From Geothrix oryzisoli (lineage in GTDB: Bacteria; Acidobacteriota; Holophagae; Holophagales; Holophagaceae), in NCBI RefSeq assembly GCF_022808865.1, contig NZ_JAKZLB010000002.1, forward strand, positions 655,765-719,764: 64,000 bases of DNA. Direction: 5' to 3'. Position 1 is the stretch's first letter. The number at the start of each line of letters is the position of its first letter. Positions 9,367 to 18,119 of this stretch are shown piece after piece. The position numbers and the translations under genes are program-made. The notes beneath the pieces were generated by a model, which did not search any database, was not told the origin of the DNA, and was given only the letters and a program-made list of their open reading frames with translations.

Positions 9367-10865
9367 TGAGCCTCACCCCCAGCCAGTGGGCGGCCCTGCT
9401 GCCGCTGCTCCTCCCGTCCTTCGGCGCCTGCCTGATCGTCCTGATGTCCCTCGACAAGGATCAGGCCACCGCCAAGTGGATCCGCGGCGCCATGTACGGC
9501 ACGGCCCTCCTGGCCGTCGCCGGCAGCTTCTGGTACCTGACGGAACTCTGGAAGACCGGCGCCCAGCCCAGCTTCTTCCAGCTGCGGATGGACCGCCTAG
9601 CCCAGTTCACGGGCGTCTTCCTGATGGTGGCCACGGCGCTCACCATCCTGCAGAGCTGGGATCACTTCCACCAGGAGGGTTGGGTGAAGGGTGAGACCCT
9701 GGCCCTGCTTCTCTTTGCCGTGGTGGGCATGCAACTCTTCGCCTCCACCACCCACTTCGTGACCCTCTTCCTGGGCCTGGAGCTGTTCAGCCTCCCCCTC
9801 TATGCCCTGGTGGGCACCGTGCGGGCCCGGCCCGAGAGCGCCGAAGGCGGGATGAAATACTTCCTCACCGGCGCCGTGGCCTCCAGCTGCTTCCTCATGG
9901 GGGGCGTGCTGATCTACGGCATGAGCGGGACCTTCGACCTGGCTGCGGCCGCCACCTCCCTCAAGGGGCACGGCCTGGTCCTGGATCCCCTGGTGTTGGT
10001 GGGTGCCGCCCTGATGCTGCTGGGCTTCCTCTTCAAGGTGTCTGCGGTGCCGTTCCACCAGTGGACGCCGGACGCCTACGAGGCCTCCCCGCACCCCATC
10101 GCGGGCTTCATGTCCGTCGCCACCAAGGGCGTGGCCTTCATTGCGCTCCTGCGCGTGTTCGCCGGCAGCTTCGCCCCCCTGGGCGCGGTGGGTGTGAAGA
10201 TGCAGTCGGTGGTGGCCGTGCTGGCCATCGCCACGCTGGTGCTCGGCAACCTCACGGCCCTGGTCCAGTCCAATGTGAAGCGCATGCTGGCCTACTCCAG
10301 CATCAGCCACGCCGGCTACCTCCTGCTGGGCTTCGTGGCCGGCACCCCGGCGGCCTACACGGGCGTGCTGTTCTACCTGGTCATCTACCTGGCCATGAAC
10401 ATGGGCGCCTTCGGCCTGCTGACGGCCTTCGGGCTGGTGGGCGACCAGACGACCTTCGAGGACCTGCGGGGTCTGGGCTGGAAGCGTCCGGCCATGGGCT
10501 TCTCCGCGGCCGTGTTCATGCTGAGCCTGGCCGGCATCCCCCCCCTGGGCGGCTTCTACGGCAAGTACATGATCTTCCGCGAGCTGGTGGGCACAGGTCA
10601 CGTGGGCATGGCCATCCTCGGAGTCCTGGCGAGCCTGGTGTCCGCCTACTACTACCTGCGCCTCCTGGTGGCCCTGTTCCTCCAGGCCCCCAGTGCCGAA
10701 GCGGAGCGCCTGGCCTCGGATCGTCCCGCGGTCCACGCCCCGCTGGCGGGTGCCACCGTGCTGGTCTGCGCGGTCATCGTCCTGGCAGGCGGCTTTCTCC
10801 AGTCGGGCCTGGCGGATGGGTTTGCCAAGCGGGCCCTGATCGAGGGCCTGGGCCTGATCCGCTAG
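9366..10865 (+). CDS. nuoN: NADH-quinone oxidoreductase subunit N
   Basis: NuoN is the third antiporter-like pump subunit, nearest the quinone arm. The 499-residue product contains ELFSLPLYALVG, FKVSAVPFHQWTPDAYEASP near residue 225 and the SHAGYLLLGF helix. The ATG at 9366 overlaps the nuoM TGA. A TTG codon at 9363 is also in frame but less likely. A run of seven T at 10870-10876 just after the stop, without an obvious strong stem, may end the operon. No nuo gene follows. Confidence 0.95.
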   Translation: MSLTPSQWAALLPLLLPSFGACLIVLMSLDKDQATAKWIRGAMYGTALLAVAGSFWYLTELWKTGAQPSFFQLRMDRLAQFTGVFLMVATALTILQSWDHFHQEGWVKGETLALLLFAVVGMQLFASTTHFVTLFLGLELFSLPLYALVGTVRARPESAEGGMKYFLTGAVASSCFLMGGVLIYGMSGTFDLAAAATSLKGHGLVLDPLVLVGAALMLLGFLFKVSAVPFHQWTPDAYEASPHPIAGFMSVATKGVAFIALLRVFAGSFAPLGAVGVKMQSVVAVLAIATLVLGNLTALVQSNVKRMLAYSSISHAGYLLLGFVAGTPAAYTGVLFYLVIYLAMNMGAFGLLTAFGLVGDQTTFEDLRGLGWKRPAMGFSAAVFMLSLAGIPPLGGFYGKYMIFRELVGTGHVGMAILGVLASLVSAYYYLRLLVALFLQAPSAEAERLASDRPAVHAPLAGATVLVCAVIVLAGGFLQSGLADGFAKRALIEGLGLIR

Positions 10866-10976
10866 GGCGTTTTTTTCAGTCTCAACCGGGAACCTCCTCT
10901 GGCGGTCTATACATCGTTATGCGAAGGTACATGGCTGGGCCCTGCCCGGCCCCCTTGAGAAGCGGAGTGCGGCGTC

Positions 10977-12494
10977 ATGAAGCGGAATACCTGGATTGGC
11001 CTGGGAATCGGCGTCGCGGTGGTGGCGGGTGGAGCCGCCTACGTGCTCACCCGGCCCAAGGATGAGGTGAAGTGGCGCCTGGCCAAGCTGGACAAGGGCA
11101 ACATCACTCAGCGCATCAATGCCACGGGGTCGGTGAGCCCGGTGGTGCAGGTGGCCGTGGGCACCCAGGTGTCCGGGGTGATCTCGGCCCTCTACGTGGA
11201 CTACAACAGCATCGTGAAGAAGGGCCAGCTCATCGCGCAGATCGACCCGACGGTGTCGGATACCCAGCTCCAGGATGCGCAGGCGAGCCTCCTCCGCGCC
11301 CAGGCCGCCTACGATTTCGCCAAGGCCGACTACGACCGCAGCAAGCGCCTGGCCGAGGACAAGCTCCTGGCGGCCCAGGACCTCGACACCAAGGAGACGG
11401 CCCTCAAGAATGCCAAGGGCAACCTGGAGTCCGCCAAGGCCACAGTGGACCGGGCCAAGGCGAACCGCGGCTACTGCGACATCACGGCCCCGGTGGACGG
11501 CGTGGTGATCTCCCGCCTGGCGGACGTGGGCCAGACCGTGGCCGCCAGCTTCAGCACGCCGAACCTCTTCCAGATCGCCCAGGATCTCTCCGCGATGAAG
11601 GTCCAGGTCTCCATCGGCGAATCGGACATCGACGAGGTGCAGGTGGGCCAGCGGGCCATGTTCACCGTGGACAGCCTGCCGGACAAGCAGTTCGCCGCTA
11701 CCGTGAGCCTGGTCCGCCAGGAGCCGATCACGACCCAGAACGTGGTGAACTACGTGGTGGAGATGATCGTGCCCAATGAGCCGCTGGCCGGCTCGGCCGA
11801 CGGCGGCGGGATGCCGCGGGCGATTGGTGCCGATGCGGCCGCGCCAGACCCCGAGAAGGCCTGGGAGCGGATGAAGGACCGCATGGCGGCCCAGGGCGTC
11901 ACCAAGGAGCAGTTCCTCAAGCGGTTCAAGGAGCGCCAGGCCGGCCAGCCCAAGGGGGCGCCCAGTCTGGCCAAGGGCGGTCCCGCCGTCCTGCATGCCC
12001 CGGCGGGCGATCCGAAGGCGCTGGCCCGGATTCCCGGGGGCGCCAGTCAGCTGGGCGGCCCCAAGTTCACGGGCACCCTGGCCCTGCGCTCGGGCATGAC
12101 CGCCAATGTCACCATCATCACCAACCAGCGCAAGGATGTGCTCCGGGTGCCCAACTCCGCCCTGCGCTTCAATCCCGCCGCCTTCATCAAGGAAGACAAG
12201 AAGGCCGATGGCCCGCGCCTGGGCCAGCCCATGATGATGGGTGGCCCCCGGCCCGGCGCCCAGAGCACCACCGGCAGCAAGGGCGGGGTGGTGGCGCGCC
12301 GGGAAGACCGCATCTGGGTGCTGGAGAACGGCAAGCCCAAGGCCCTGGTGGTCAAGGCCGGCATCACCGATGGCCAGTTCACGGAGATCTCCGGTGAGGG
12401 GCTCGTGGAGGGCCTGCAGGTCCTGACCGGTGTGGAGAACACCAAGCAGGCCAATGGCGCGGCCCCCCTGGGCGCAACCGGGGGACGGCGCTAG
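10977..12494 (+). CDS. MacA-like periplasmic adaptor subunit
   Basis: This HlyD/RND-MFP family adaptor would bridge an inner-membrane transporter and an outer-membrane channel. The 505-residue protein has an N-terminal anchor helix (residues 6-24), a split biotinyl-lipoyl domain (VGTQVSGVISAL and APVDGVVISRL) and an alpha-helical hairpin at about residues 95-165 between them. The beta-barrel and membrane-proximal domains follow. A long insert of about 90 residues near 265-355, rich in Ala, Gly and Lys with a helical KAWERMKDRM segment, is unusual for MacA. The permease follows after 11 bases, so the two work together. Confidence 0.88.
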   Translation: MKRNTWIGLGIGVAVVAGGAAYVLTRPKDEVKWRLAKLDKGNITQRINATGSVSPVVQVAVGTQVSGVISALYVDYNSIVKKGQLIAQIDPTVSDTQLQDAQASLLRAQAAYDFAKADYDRSKRLAEDKLLAAQDLDTKETALKNAKGNLESAKATVDRAKANRGYCDITAPVDGVVISRLADVGQTVAASFSTPNLFQIAQDLSAMKVQVSIGESDIDEVQVGQRAMFTVDSLPDKQFAATVSLVRQEPITTQNVVNYVVEMIVPNEPLAGSADGGGMPRAIGADAAAPDPEKAWERMKDRMAAQGVTKEQFLKRFKERQAGQPKGAPSLAKGGPAVLHAPAGDPKALARIPGGASQLGGPKFTGTLALRSGMTANVTIITNQRKDVLRVPNSALRFNPAAFIKEDKKADGPRLGQPMMMGGPRPGAQSTTGSKGGVVARREDRIWVLENGKPKALVVKAGITDGQFTEISGEGLVEGLQVLTGVENTKQANGAAPLGATGGRR

Positions 12495-12505
12495 CCGGGG
12501 GGTCC

Positions 12506-13723
12506 ATGCGATTCCTGGAATTCCTCAAGCTCGCGTTATTCGCCATCACCCGGAACAAGATGCGGGCCTTCCTCACCATGCTCGGCATCATCGTCGGCGT
12601 GGGCGCGGTGATCGCCATGATCGGCATCGGCGAGGGCTCGAAGCGCGCCTCCATCGCGCTCATCCAGAACATGGGCTCCAACATGCTGACCATCTTCCCG
12701 GGCAGCGCGGGGAACCGCTTCGGTCCTTCCGCCATGGGCAGCGCGGACATCCTGCTGGAAAGCGACCCGCCCCTGATCCAGCAGGAACTCGCCCAGAGCA
12801 GCGTCGTGGCCGCCACGGCCCAGGTCCAGACCACGCGGCCCATCATCTACCAGAACAGCAACTACGTGACCCAGGTCCAGGGCACCGGCCCCGAGTTCCT
12901 CCAGATCCGCGGCTGGGAGGTCGAGAACGGCCGCTTCTTCACCGATACCGAGGTCCGCGGCATGGCGAAGGTCTGCGTCATCGGCCAGACCGTGAAGGAC
13001 AACCTCTTCCCCAACGGGGAGGATCCCGTGGGCCTCACGGTCCGCGTGGGTCCGCTGCCCTTCCTGGTGGTGGGCGTGCTGGAGAAGAAGGGCGCCGGCA
13101 TGTGGGGTGACCAGGACGACCTCATCGTGGCGCCCTACACCACGGTGATGCGCAAGATCATGGGCCGGGACAAGATCCAGCGGATCATGGTCAGCGCCCA
13201 GGAGGGCAAGGCCGAGCTGGCCGAGACCGAGGTCACGGCCCTGCTGCGCCAGCGCATGAAGGTGGCGCCCAAGGACGACAATCCCTTCCAGATCCGCAAG
13301 CAGGACGACATCGTGCAGATGCAGACGCAGCAGGCGGGCATCCTCACGGCCCTGCTCGCCGTGGCCGCCAGCATCTCCCTGGTGGTGGGCGGCATCGGCA
13401 TCTCCAACATCATGCTGGTGAGCGTCACGGAACGCACCCGGGAGATCGGCATCCGCCGCGCCCTGGGCGCCACCCAGAACAGCATCCTCTGGCAGTTCCT
13501 CGTCGAGGCGATCGTGCTGTCCCTGCTGGGCGGCATCATCGGCGTCGGCTTCGCCTACTCGGCGGTGTACATCCTCCAGAAGTTCCAGGTGCCCGCCGTG
13601 ACCGAGTCCTGGGCCGTGGCCCTGGGTCTGGGCTTCTCCGGGCTGGTGGGGGTGGCCGCGGGCTTCCTGCCGGCGGTGAAGGCGGCGAAGCTGGATGTGA
13701 TCGACGCCCTGAGATACGAGTGA
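12506..13723 (+). CDS. MacB-like ABC transporter permease (no ATPase domain)
   Basis: The 405-residue protein has an N-terminal helix (residues 20-42, with the signature TMLGIIVGVGAVIAM), a MacB_PCD periplasmic domain, then an FtsX domain of three helices from about residue 285 (ISLVVGGIGISNIMLVSVTE and the REIGIRRALGA loop). True MacB has a fused ATPase at the N-terminus and this one does not. A separate LolD/MacB-type ATPase must be encoded elsewhere, because none lies in this operon. It is coupled to the adaptor gene upstream and the MFS gene 6 bases downstream. Likely cargo is a lipophilic compound, peptide or lipoprotein. Confidence 0.88.
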   Translation: MRFLEFLKLALFAITRNKMRAFLTMLGIIVGVGAVIAMIGIGEGSKRASIALIQNMGSNMLTIFPGSAGNRFGPSAMGSADILLESDPPLIQQELAQSSVVAATAQVQTTRPIIYQNSNYVTQVQGTGPEFLQIRGWEVENGRFFTDTEVRGMAKVCVIGQTVKDNLFPNGEDPVGLTVRVGPLPFLVVGVLEKKGAGMWGDQDDLIVAPYTTVMRKIMGRDKIQRIMVSAQEGKAELAETEVTALLRQRMKVAPKDDNPFQIRKQDDIVQMQTQQAGILTALLAVAASISLVVGGIGISNIMLVSVTERTREIGIRRALGATQNSILWQFLVEAIVLSLLGGIIGVGFAYSAVYILQKFQVPAVTESWAVALGLGFSGLVGVAAGFLPAVKAAKLDVIDALRYE

Positions 13724-13729
13724 CCCGCT

Positions 13730-14977
13730 GTGGATGACGCCGCGGCGCGGCATGATCCGTACGCGGCCCTGAGGGACGGGAACTACCGCTGGTTCATCGC
13801 GACCCTGGGCCTCGTCACGCTGGGCCTGCAGATGCAGGGCGTGGTCGTGGGCTGGCAGGTCTACGACCGGACGGGGGATCCCCTGGCCCTGGGGCTGGTG
13901 GGTCTGTCCGAGGCGCTGCCCTTCCTGGCCCTGGCGCTGTTCGGCGGTCACGCGGCGGACCGGGCGAACCGCCTGCGCCTCTGCCTGGCCGCGACCCTGG
14001 GGCTGGCCCTGTGTTCCGGGCTGCTCTGCGCCTTCAGCTGGCGCTTCCAGGCGGGGCCGCTGGCCCAGGCGGTCTGGCCGATCTACGGAGTCATCTTCCT
14101 CACGGGGATCGTGCGGGCCTTCTACCGGCCGGCCAATGTGGCGCTGGGCACAGACCTGCTCCCGAAATCGCTCTATGCCAACGGCTCCACCTGGCGGGTC
14201 TCCGTCTTCCACTCGGGCATGGTGCTGGGACCGGCCCTTGGGGGTCTGGTCTACGCCTGGCGCGGCCCGGTGGCGGCCCACTTCCTGGTGATGCTGCTCA
14301 TGGCCTGCGGGCTGCTGGGACTGTTCTTCATCCGCTACGCGCCCCGGGCCGTGGCGCCGCGCAGCGGCTCGATCGTGCAGAGCCTGGGCGAGGGCCTGCG
14401 GTTCGTGTTCTCGCAGCGCCTGCTGCTGGGGGCCATCAGCCTCGATCTCTTCGCCGTGCTCTTCGGCGGGGCCGTGGCCGTGCTGCCCGTGTTCGCCCGG
14501 GAGATCCTGAAGGTGGGCCCGCAGGGCCTCGGCGCGCTGCGGGCCGCCCCGGCCCTGGGCTCGGTGCTCATGGGGATCACCCTGGCCCACCTGCCCCCCC
14601 TGCGGCGGGCGGGACGCACGCTCCTGCTCTGCGTGGCGGCCTTCGGCGCGGCCATGATCGCCTTCGCCCTGAGCCGGAGCTTCCTGCTGAGCCTGCTGCT
14701 GCTGGCCGCCAGCGGCGCGGTGGACAACGTCAGCGTGGTCCTCCGCGCCACCCTGCTCCAGACCCTCACGCCCGAGCACATGCTGGGCCGCGTGTCATCG
14801 GTGAACCAGGTGTTCATCGGCTCCAGCAACGAGATCGGCGCCTTCGAGAGCGGCCTGGCGGCGCGGCTCCTGGGGCTGGTGCCCTCGGTGATCTTCGGCG
14901 GCTGCATGACCCTGCTGGTCGTCGCGACCACCGCCTGGAAGGTGCCGGGCCTCCGGCGGATGGACCGCATCGGCTGA
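13730..14977 (+). CDS. MFS transporter, EntS-like exporter
   Basis: The 415-residue, 12-helix protein belongs to the MFS_3/enterobactin exporter-like group. Signatures include DPLALGLVGLSEALPFLALA with the following GGHAADRANRLRL loop (the A-motif between helices 2 and 3), and RASSVNQVF-type text in the second half (GRVSSVNQVFIGSSNEIG). The start is a GTG 7 bases after the permease stop. Position in an efflux operon suggests export of the same class of compound, or of a siderophore, but the substrate cannot be read from sequence. Confidence 0.85.
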   Translation: MDDAAARHDPYAALRDGNYRWFIATLGLVTLGLQMQGVVVGWQVYDRTGDPLALGLVGLSEALPFLALALFGGHAADRANRLRLCLAATLGLALCSGLLCAFSWRFQAGPLAQAVWPIYGVIFLTGIVRAFYRPANVALGTDLLPKSLYANGSTWRVSVFHSGMVLGPALGGLVYAWRGPVAAHFLVMLLMACGLLGLFFIRYAPRAVAPRSGSIVQSLGEGLRFVFSQRLLLGAISLDLFAVLFGGAVAVLPVFAREILKVGPQGLGALRAAPALGSVLMGITLAHLPPLRRAGRTLLLCVAAFGAAMIAFALSRSFLLSLLLLAASGAVDNVSVVLRATLLQTLTPEHMLGRVSSVNQVFIGSSNEIGAFESGLAARLLGLVPSVIFGGCMTLLVVATTAWKVPGLRRMDRIG

Positions 14978-15078
14978 CCGAAGCGCGTGACATCGATCAA
15001 ATGTGACCCGTGAGTCTATTGAGTGGAGGCTGGACATTCCACACTGATGGCATCTGTTGAATCCATCCCGGGTGACCC

Positions 15079-16815
15079 ATGTTCTTCGACCTCCTCCACG
15101 TCCGAATCCGCATCAAGCTCCTGGGCCTGGTGCTGCTGCCCGTGGTCGGCGGCGGCTTGCTCTCCGGCCTGGTGGTGGCCGAGCAGACGCGCCTGCTGGA
15201 GCGCATGCAGCGCCTGCGCGCCGCCTCCAGCCTCTCGGTCTCGGTGGGGAACGTGGTCCACGCCCTCCAGGCCGAATCGGCGGGGACGGCCCTCTTCCTC
15301 GGCAGCGAAGGCACCCTCCAGGCGCCGATGGCGAAGGGCCGGGAGGCCGTGGATCGCGAACAGGCGGCCCTGAACGCCGTCCTGGCCGAGACGGGGCCCG
15401 AGTTCAAGGGCACCTTCCCGGCCCAGCTCCGGGATGGGAGCCACCTCCGGGAGCTCCGCCGCCGGGTGGACCGGCATGGCACCAGCCTGGAGCTGATCGA
15501 CGACTACGCGCGGGAGGTGGACGCCCTGCTCCGGGTGCAGAACCAGCTCATGCAGCCGGCCGCCGGGACGCCGCTGGAGGGGCGCTCCCAGGCGTTCGCG
15601 ACCCTGATCCGGGCCAAGGAGTCCGCCGGCCTGGAGGCCGCGGTGCTGGCCCATGTCTTCTCCCACGGCACGCTGGACGTGGCCACCCAGGAGCGGTTCC
15701 TGTCGCTGCTGGATGCCCAGAAGGCACAGGGCGAGGCCTTCCTGTCCTCGGCTCCCGAGGGCGTGCGCGAGGACTACCGGAAGGCGCTGGCGGGTCCCTT
15801 CAGCGCCGAGCTGCAGCGCATGCGCGACCTGGTCCAGGCGGGACGGGTGATCCAGGATCCCGAGGCCTGGGCGCGGGTGGCCGCGGAGGAGCTCCAGGCG
15901 CTCAAGGGCGTGCAGGACCGCATGAGCCGGGACTTGCTGGCCGACGCCCAGAGCCTGGAACGGGGCGCCCGCACCAAGGGGTGGTTCCTGGCGGCAGGGT
16001 TCAGCGTCTTCGGCCTGGTCGTGCTGCTCTGGACCTGGCGGGCCACCGTGCTGATCACGGAGCCCATCCACGCGCTGGCGGACGGCATGGCCCGCATGCA
16101 GCAGGGGGATCTGAGCATCCAGCTTCCGGTCCACAGCTTCGACGAGACCGGCCGCATGACCGAGACCTTCAACGCCATGAGCGCCCACCTCAACGAGCTG
16201 GTGCGGACCCTCCAGAGCCAGGCCGCGCGGGTCGCCAGCGGGGCGGGGCGGTGGTCCACCAGCGTCGAGCAGATCTCGGGCGCCACCCAGCAGCTCGCGA
16301 AGAGCAGCCGGGTGCAGCGGGAGGCCTCGGAGGACGTGGCCGCCGCCGTGACCCAGCTCCAGGCCACGGTCGTCCAGGTCCGTGCCAGCGTGGACGCCAT
16401 GATCGACGGGGGCCGGGAGGCCGCCACCATGGTGCGCGACACGGGCCGCCGGGCCCAGCTGCTCCATCACCTGCTGGAGGACGTGGCGAAGGGGAGCGAC
16501 GCCGCGCTCCTCGCCCCCCTGCGGGAAGGCGCAGCCCAGGCCGCGGCCATCATCCAGGCCATGGCGCACGTGAACGAGGCGCTCGGGGCCATCGAGTCCG
16601 TGGGCGGCGAGATCCACAAGGCCGCCGAGGCGCAGTCCGCCGTCAGCAGCGACGTGAGCCGGCGCATGCAGGCGAGTCAGGCGGCCACCGGCGAAGTGCA
16701 GCTGACCGCCGCCCAGCTGGCGAACACCGCCCCGGAGCTGGCCATCACCACCCGTGACCTGGTGAGCGTCGCCCAGTCCCTCAAGGCCTCCGCCGCCGCC
16801 TTCCGCGTGGAATAG
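15079..16815 (+). CDS. NIT-HAMP membrane sensor with diverged MCP-like coil
   Basis: The 578-residue protein starts with a helix (residues 9-32) and then a long all-helical periplasmic region of the nitrate/nitrite-sensing (NIT) type, with AESAGTALFLGS near residue 70. A second helix is at about 301-323, and a HAMP domain follows (PIHALADGMARMQQGDLSI). The cytoplasmic part is a heptad coil of about 190 residues. It lacks the conserved chemoreceptor hairpin tip (no NLLALNAAIEAARAG-type motif), so coupling to CheA/CheW looks unlikely. It is monocistronic, with a strong terminator directly after the stop. No che genes are nearby. Confidence 0.8.
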   Translation: MFFDLLHVRIRIKLLGLVLLPVVGGGLLSGLVVAEQTRLLERMQRLRAASSLSVSVGNVVHALQAESAGTALFLGSEGTLQAPMAKGREAVDREQAALNAVLAETGPEFKGTFPAQLRDGSHLRELRRRVDRHGTSLELIDDYAREVDALLRVQNQLMQPAAGTPLEGRSQAFATLIRAKESAGLEAAVLAHVFSHGTLDVATQERFLSLLDAQKAQGEAFLSSAPEGVREDYRKALAGPFSAELQRMRDLVQAGRVIQDPEAWARVAAEELQALKGVQDRMSRDLLADAQSLERGARTKGWFLAAGFSVFGLVVLLWTWRATVLITEPIHALADGMARMQQGDLSIQLPVHSFDETGRMTETFNAMSAHLNELVRTLQSQAARVASGAGRWSTSVEQISGATQQLAKSSRVQREASEDVAAAVTQLQATVVQVRASVDAMIDGGREAATMVRDTGRRAQLLHHLLEDVAKGSDAALLAPLREGAAQAAAIIQAMAHVNEALGAIESVGGEIHKAAEAQSAVSSDVSRRMQASQAATGEVQLTAAQLANTAPELAITTRDLVSVAQSLKASAAAFRVE

Positions 16816-16842
16816 AAGAGCGGCCCCGAAGGGCCGCTCTTC
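16815..16842. terminator. Bidirectional terminator between the NIT sensor and tpx
   Basis: A perfect 12-bp stem GAAGAGCGGCCC/GGGCCGCTCTTC closes a CGAA loop between two convergent genes. A tandem CTGACAGCTGA-type repeat lies next to it at 16849-16872. Confidence 0.8.
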
Positions 16843-16875
16843 ATCAAAACTGACAGCTGAGAGCTGACAGCCGTT

Positions 16876-17373
<498 letters not shown>

Positions 17374-17415
17374 GACTGGCTCCTTAATAGGAACCTCCAG
17401 GTTACTGCCAGGGCC

Positions 17416-17955
17416 CTACTTCGGTGGGAATTTGGCGAGAATGTCGTGAACGGCTTTCGGTACCACTTCGTCCGCATCCTCGGGGGTGTTCAGGCCCGTG
17501 AGGGCCCCGGCGGCGGCCCCCTGCCAGATCATCTGGTTGGTCTTGAAGTCCACGATCTCGATGACGATGGTGCCCTCTTTGTAGCTGTGGACCTGGCTCA
17601 TGCTGGTGCCCATGCGGCCGTAGAAGGGCCGGTAGCCCCAGCCCCAGCCGAGGTGGGTGGTGGTGCGGTAGCGGCGCTCATGGACGATGGGGTAGTAGGT
17701 CACGAGGAAATCGGGGTCCGCCTTGGTCTCCATCGCGAACCCCTTGGCCTGGAGCTCTTTCTCCACGGCCGCGCGCACCCGCTTGTCCATGAGGCTCGTG
17801 GTGCCGCCGGTGCCCTTCTTGGAGGTGTAGTAGTCGAACGTCTTGTAGCGGCTGAACGAGGCCGTCACGTCGTAGTCGTAGTTCACGCTGTAGCCCGTGC
17901 AGGCCCCGAGGAGGAGGAGGGGGAGCAGGGCGGCGGAGAGGGCAAGGCGGCGCAT
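17416..17955 (-). CDS. DUF4136 lipoprotein
   Basis: The 179-residue product has a lipoprotein signal with lipobox LLGAC (Cys19) and then the DUF4136 pattern: an N-terminal strand pair with the YKTFDYY motif, VEKELQAKGF in the middle and VIEIVDFKTNQMIWQGAAAG near the C-terminus. Such proteins are anchored in the envelope and have no known activity. A GGAGGTTCC ribosome site precedes the ATG. The 164-base gap to the divergent MocR-type gene probably holds both promoters. Confidence 0.88.
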   Translation of the reverse strand: MRRLALSAALLPLLLLGACTGYSVNYDYDVTASFSRYKTFDYYTSKKGTGGTTSLMDKRVRAAVEKELQAKGFAMETKADPDFLVTYYPIVHERRYRTTTHLGWGWGYRPFYGRMGTSMSQVHSYKEGTIVIEIVDFKTNQMIWQGAAAGALTGLNTPEDADEVVPKAVHDILAKFPPK

Positions 17956-18119
17956 GGAACCTCCGGTTCACCATTATGGAGGGCGGAACGGAGCCAGGGT
18001 TGAGCGCGTCATCCGGTCTAGGGCGGTCTGGGATATGCCCCCGGGTCGGGCTACCCTGCGTCATGGTCTGCTCCGGGCTGCGAATTTCGTCGTTTTTCGT
18101 GCCTGAATGACCGATCCTG

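Noticed and set aside
10866..10976. Rho-independent terminator after nuoN
   Set aside because: A T-run is present, but no stable GC stem directly before it could be found by eye.
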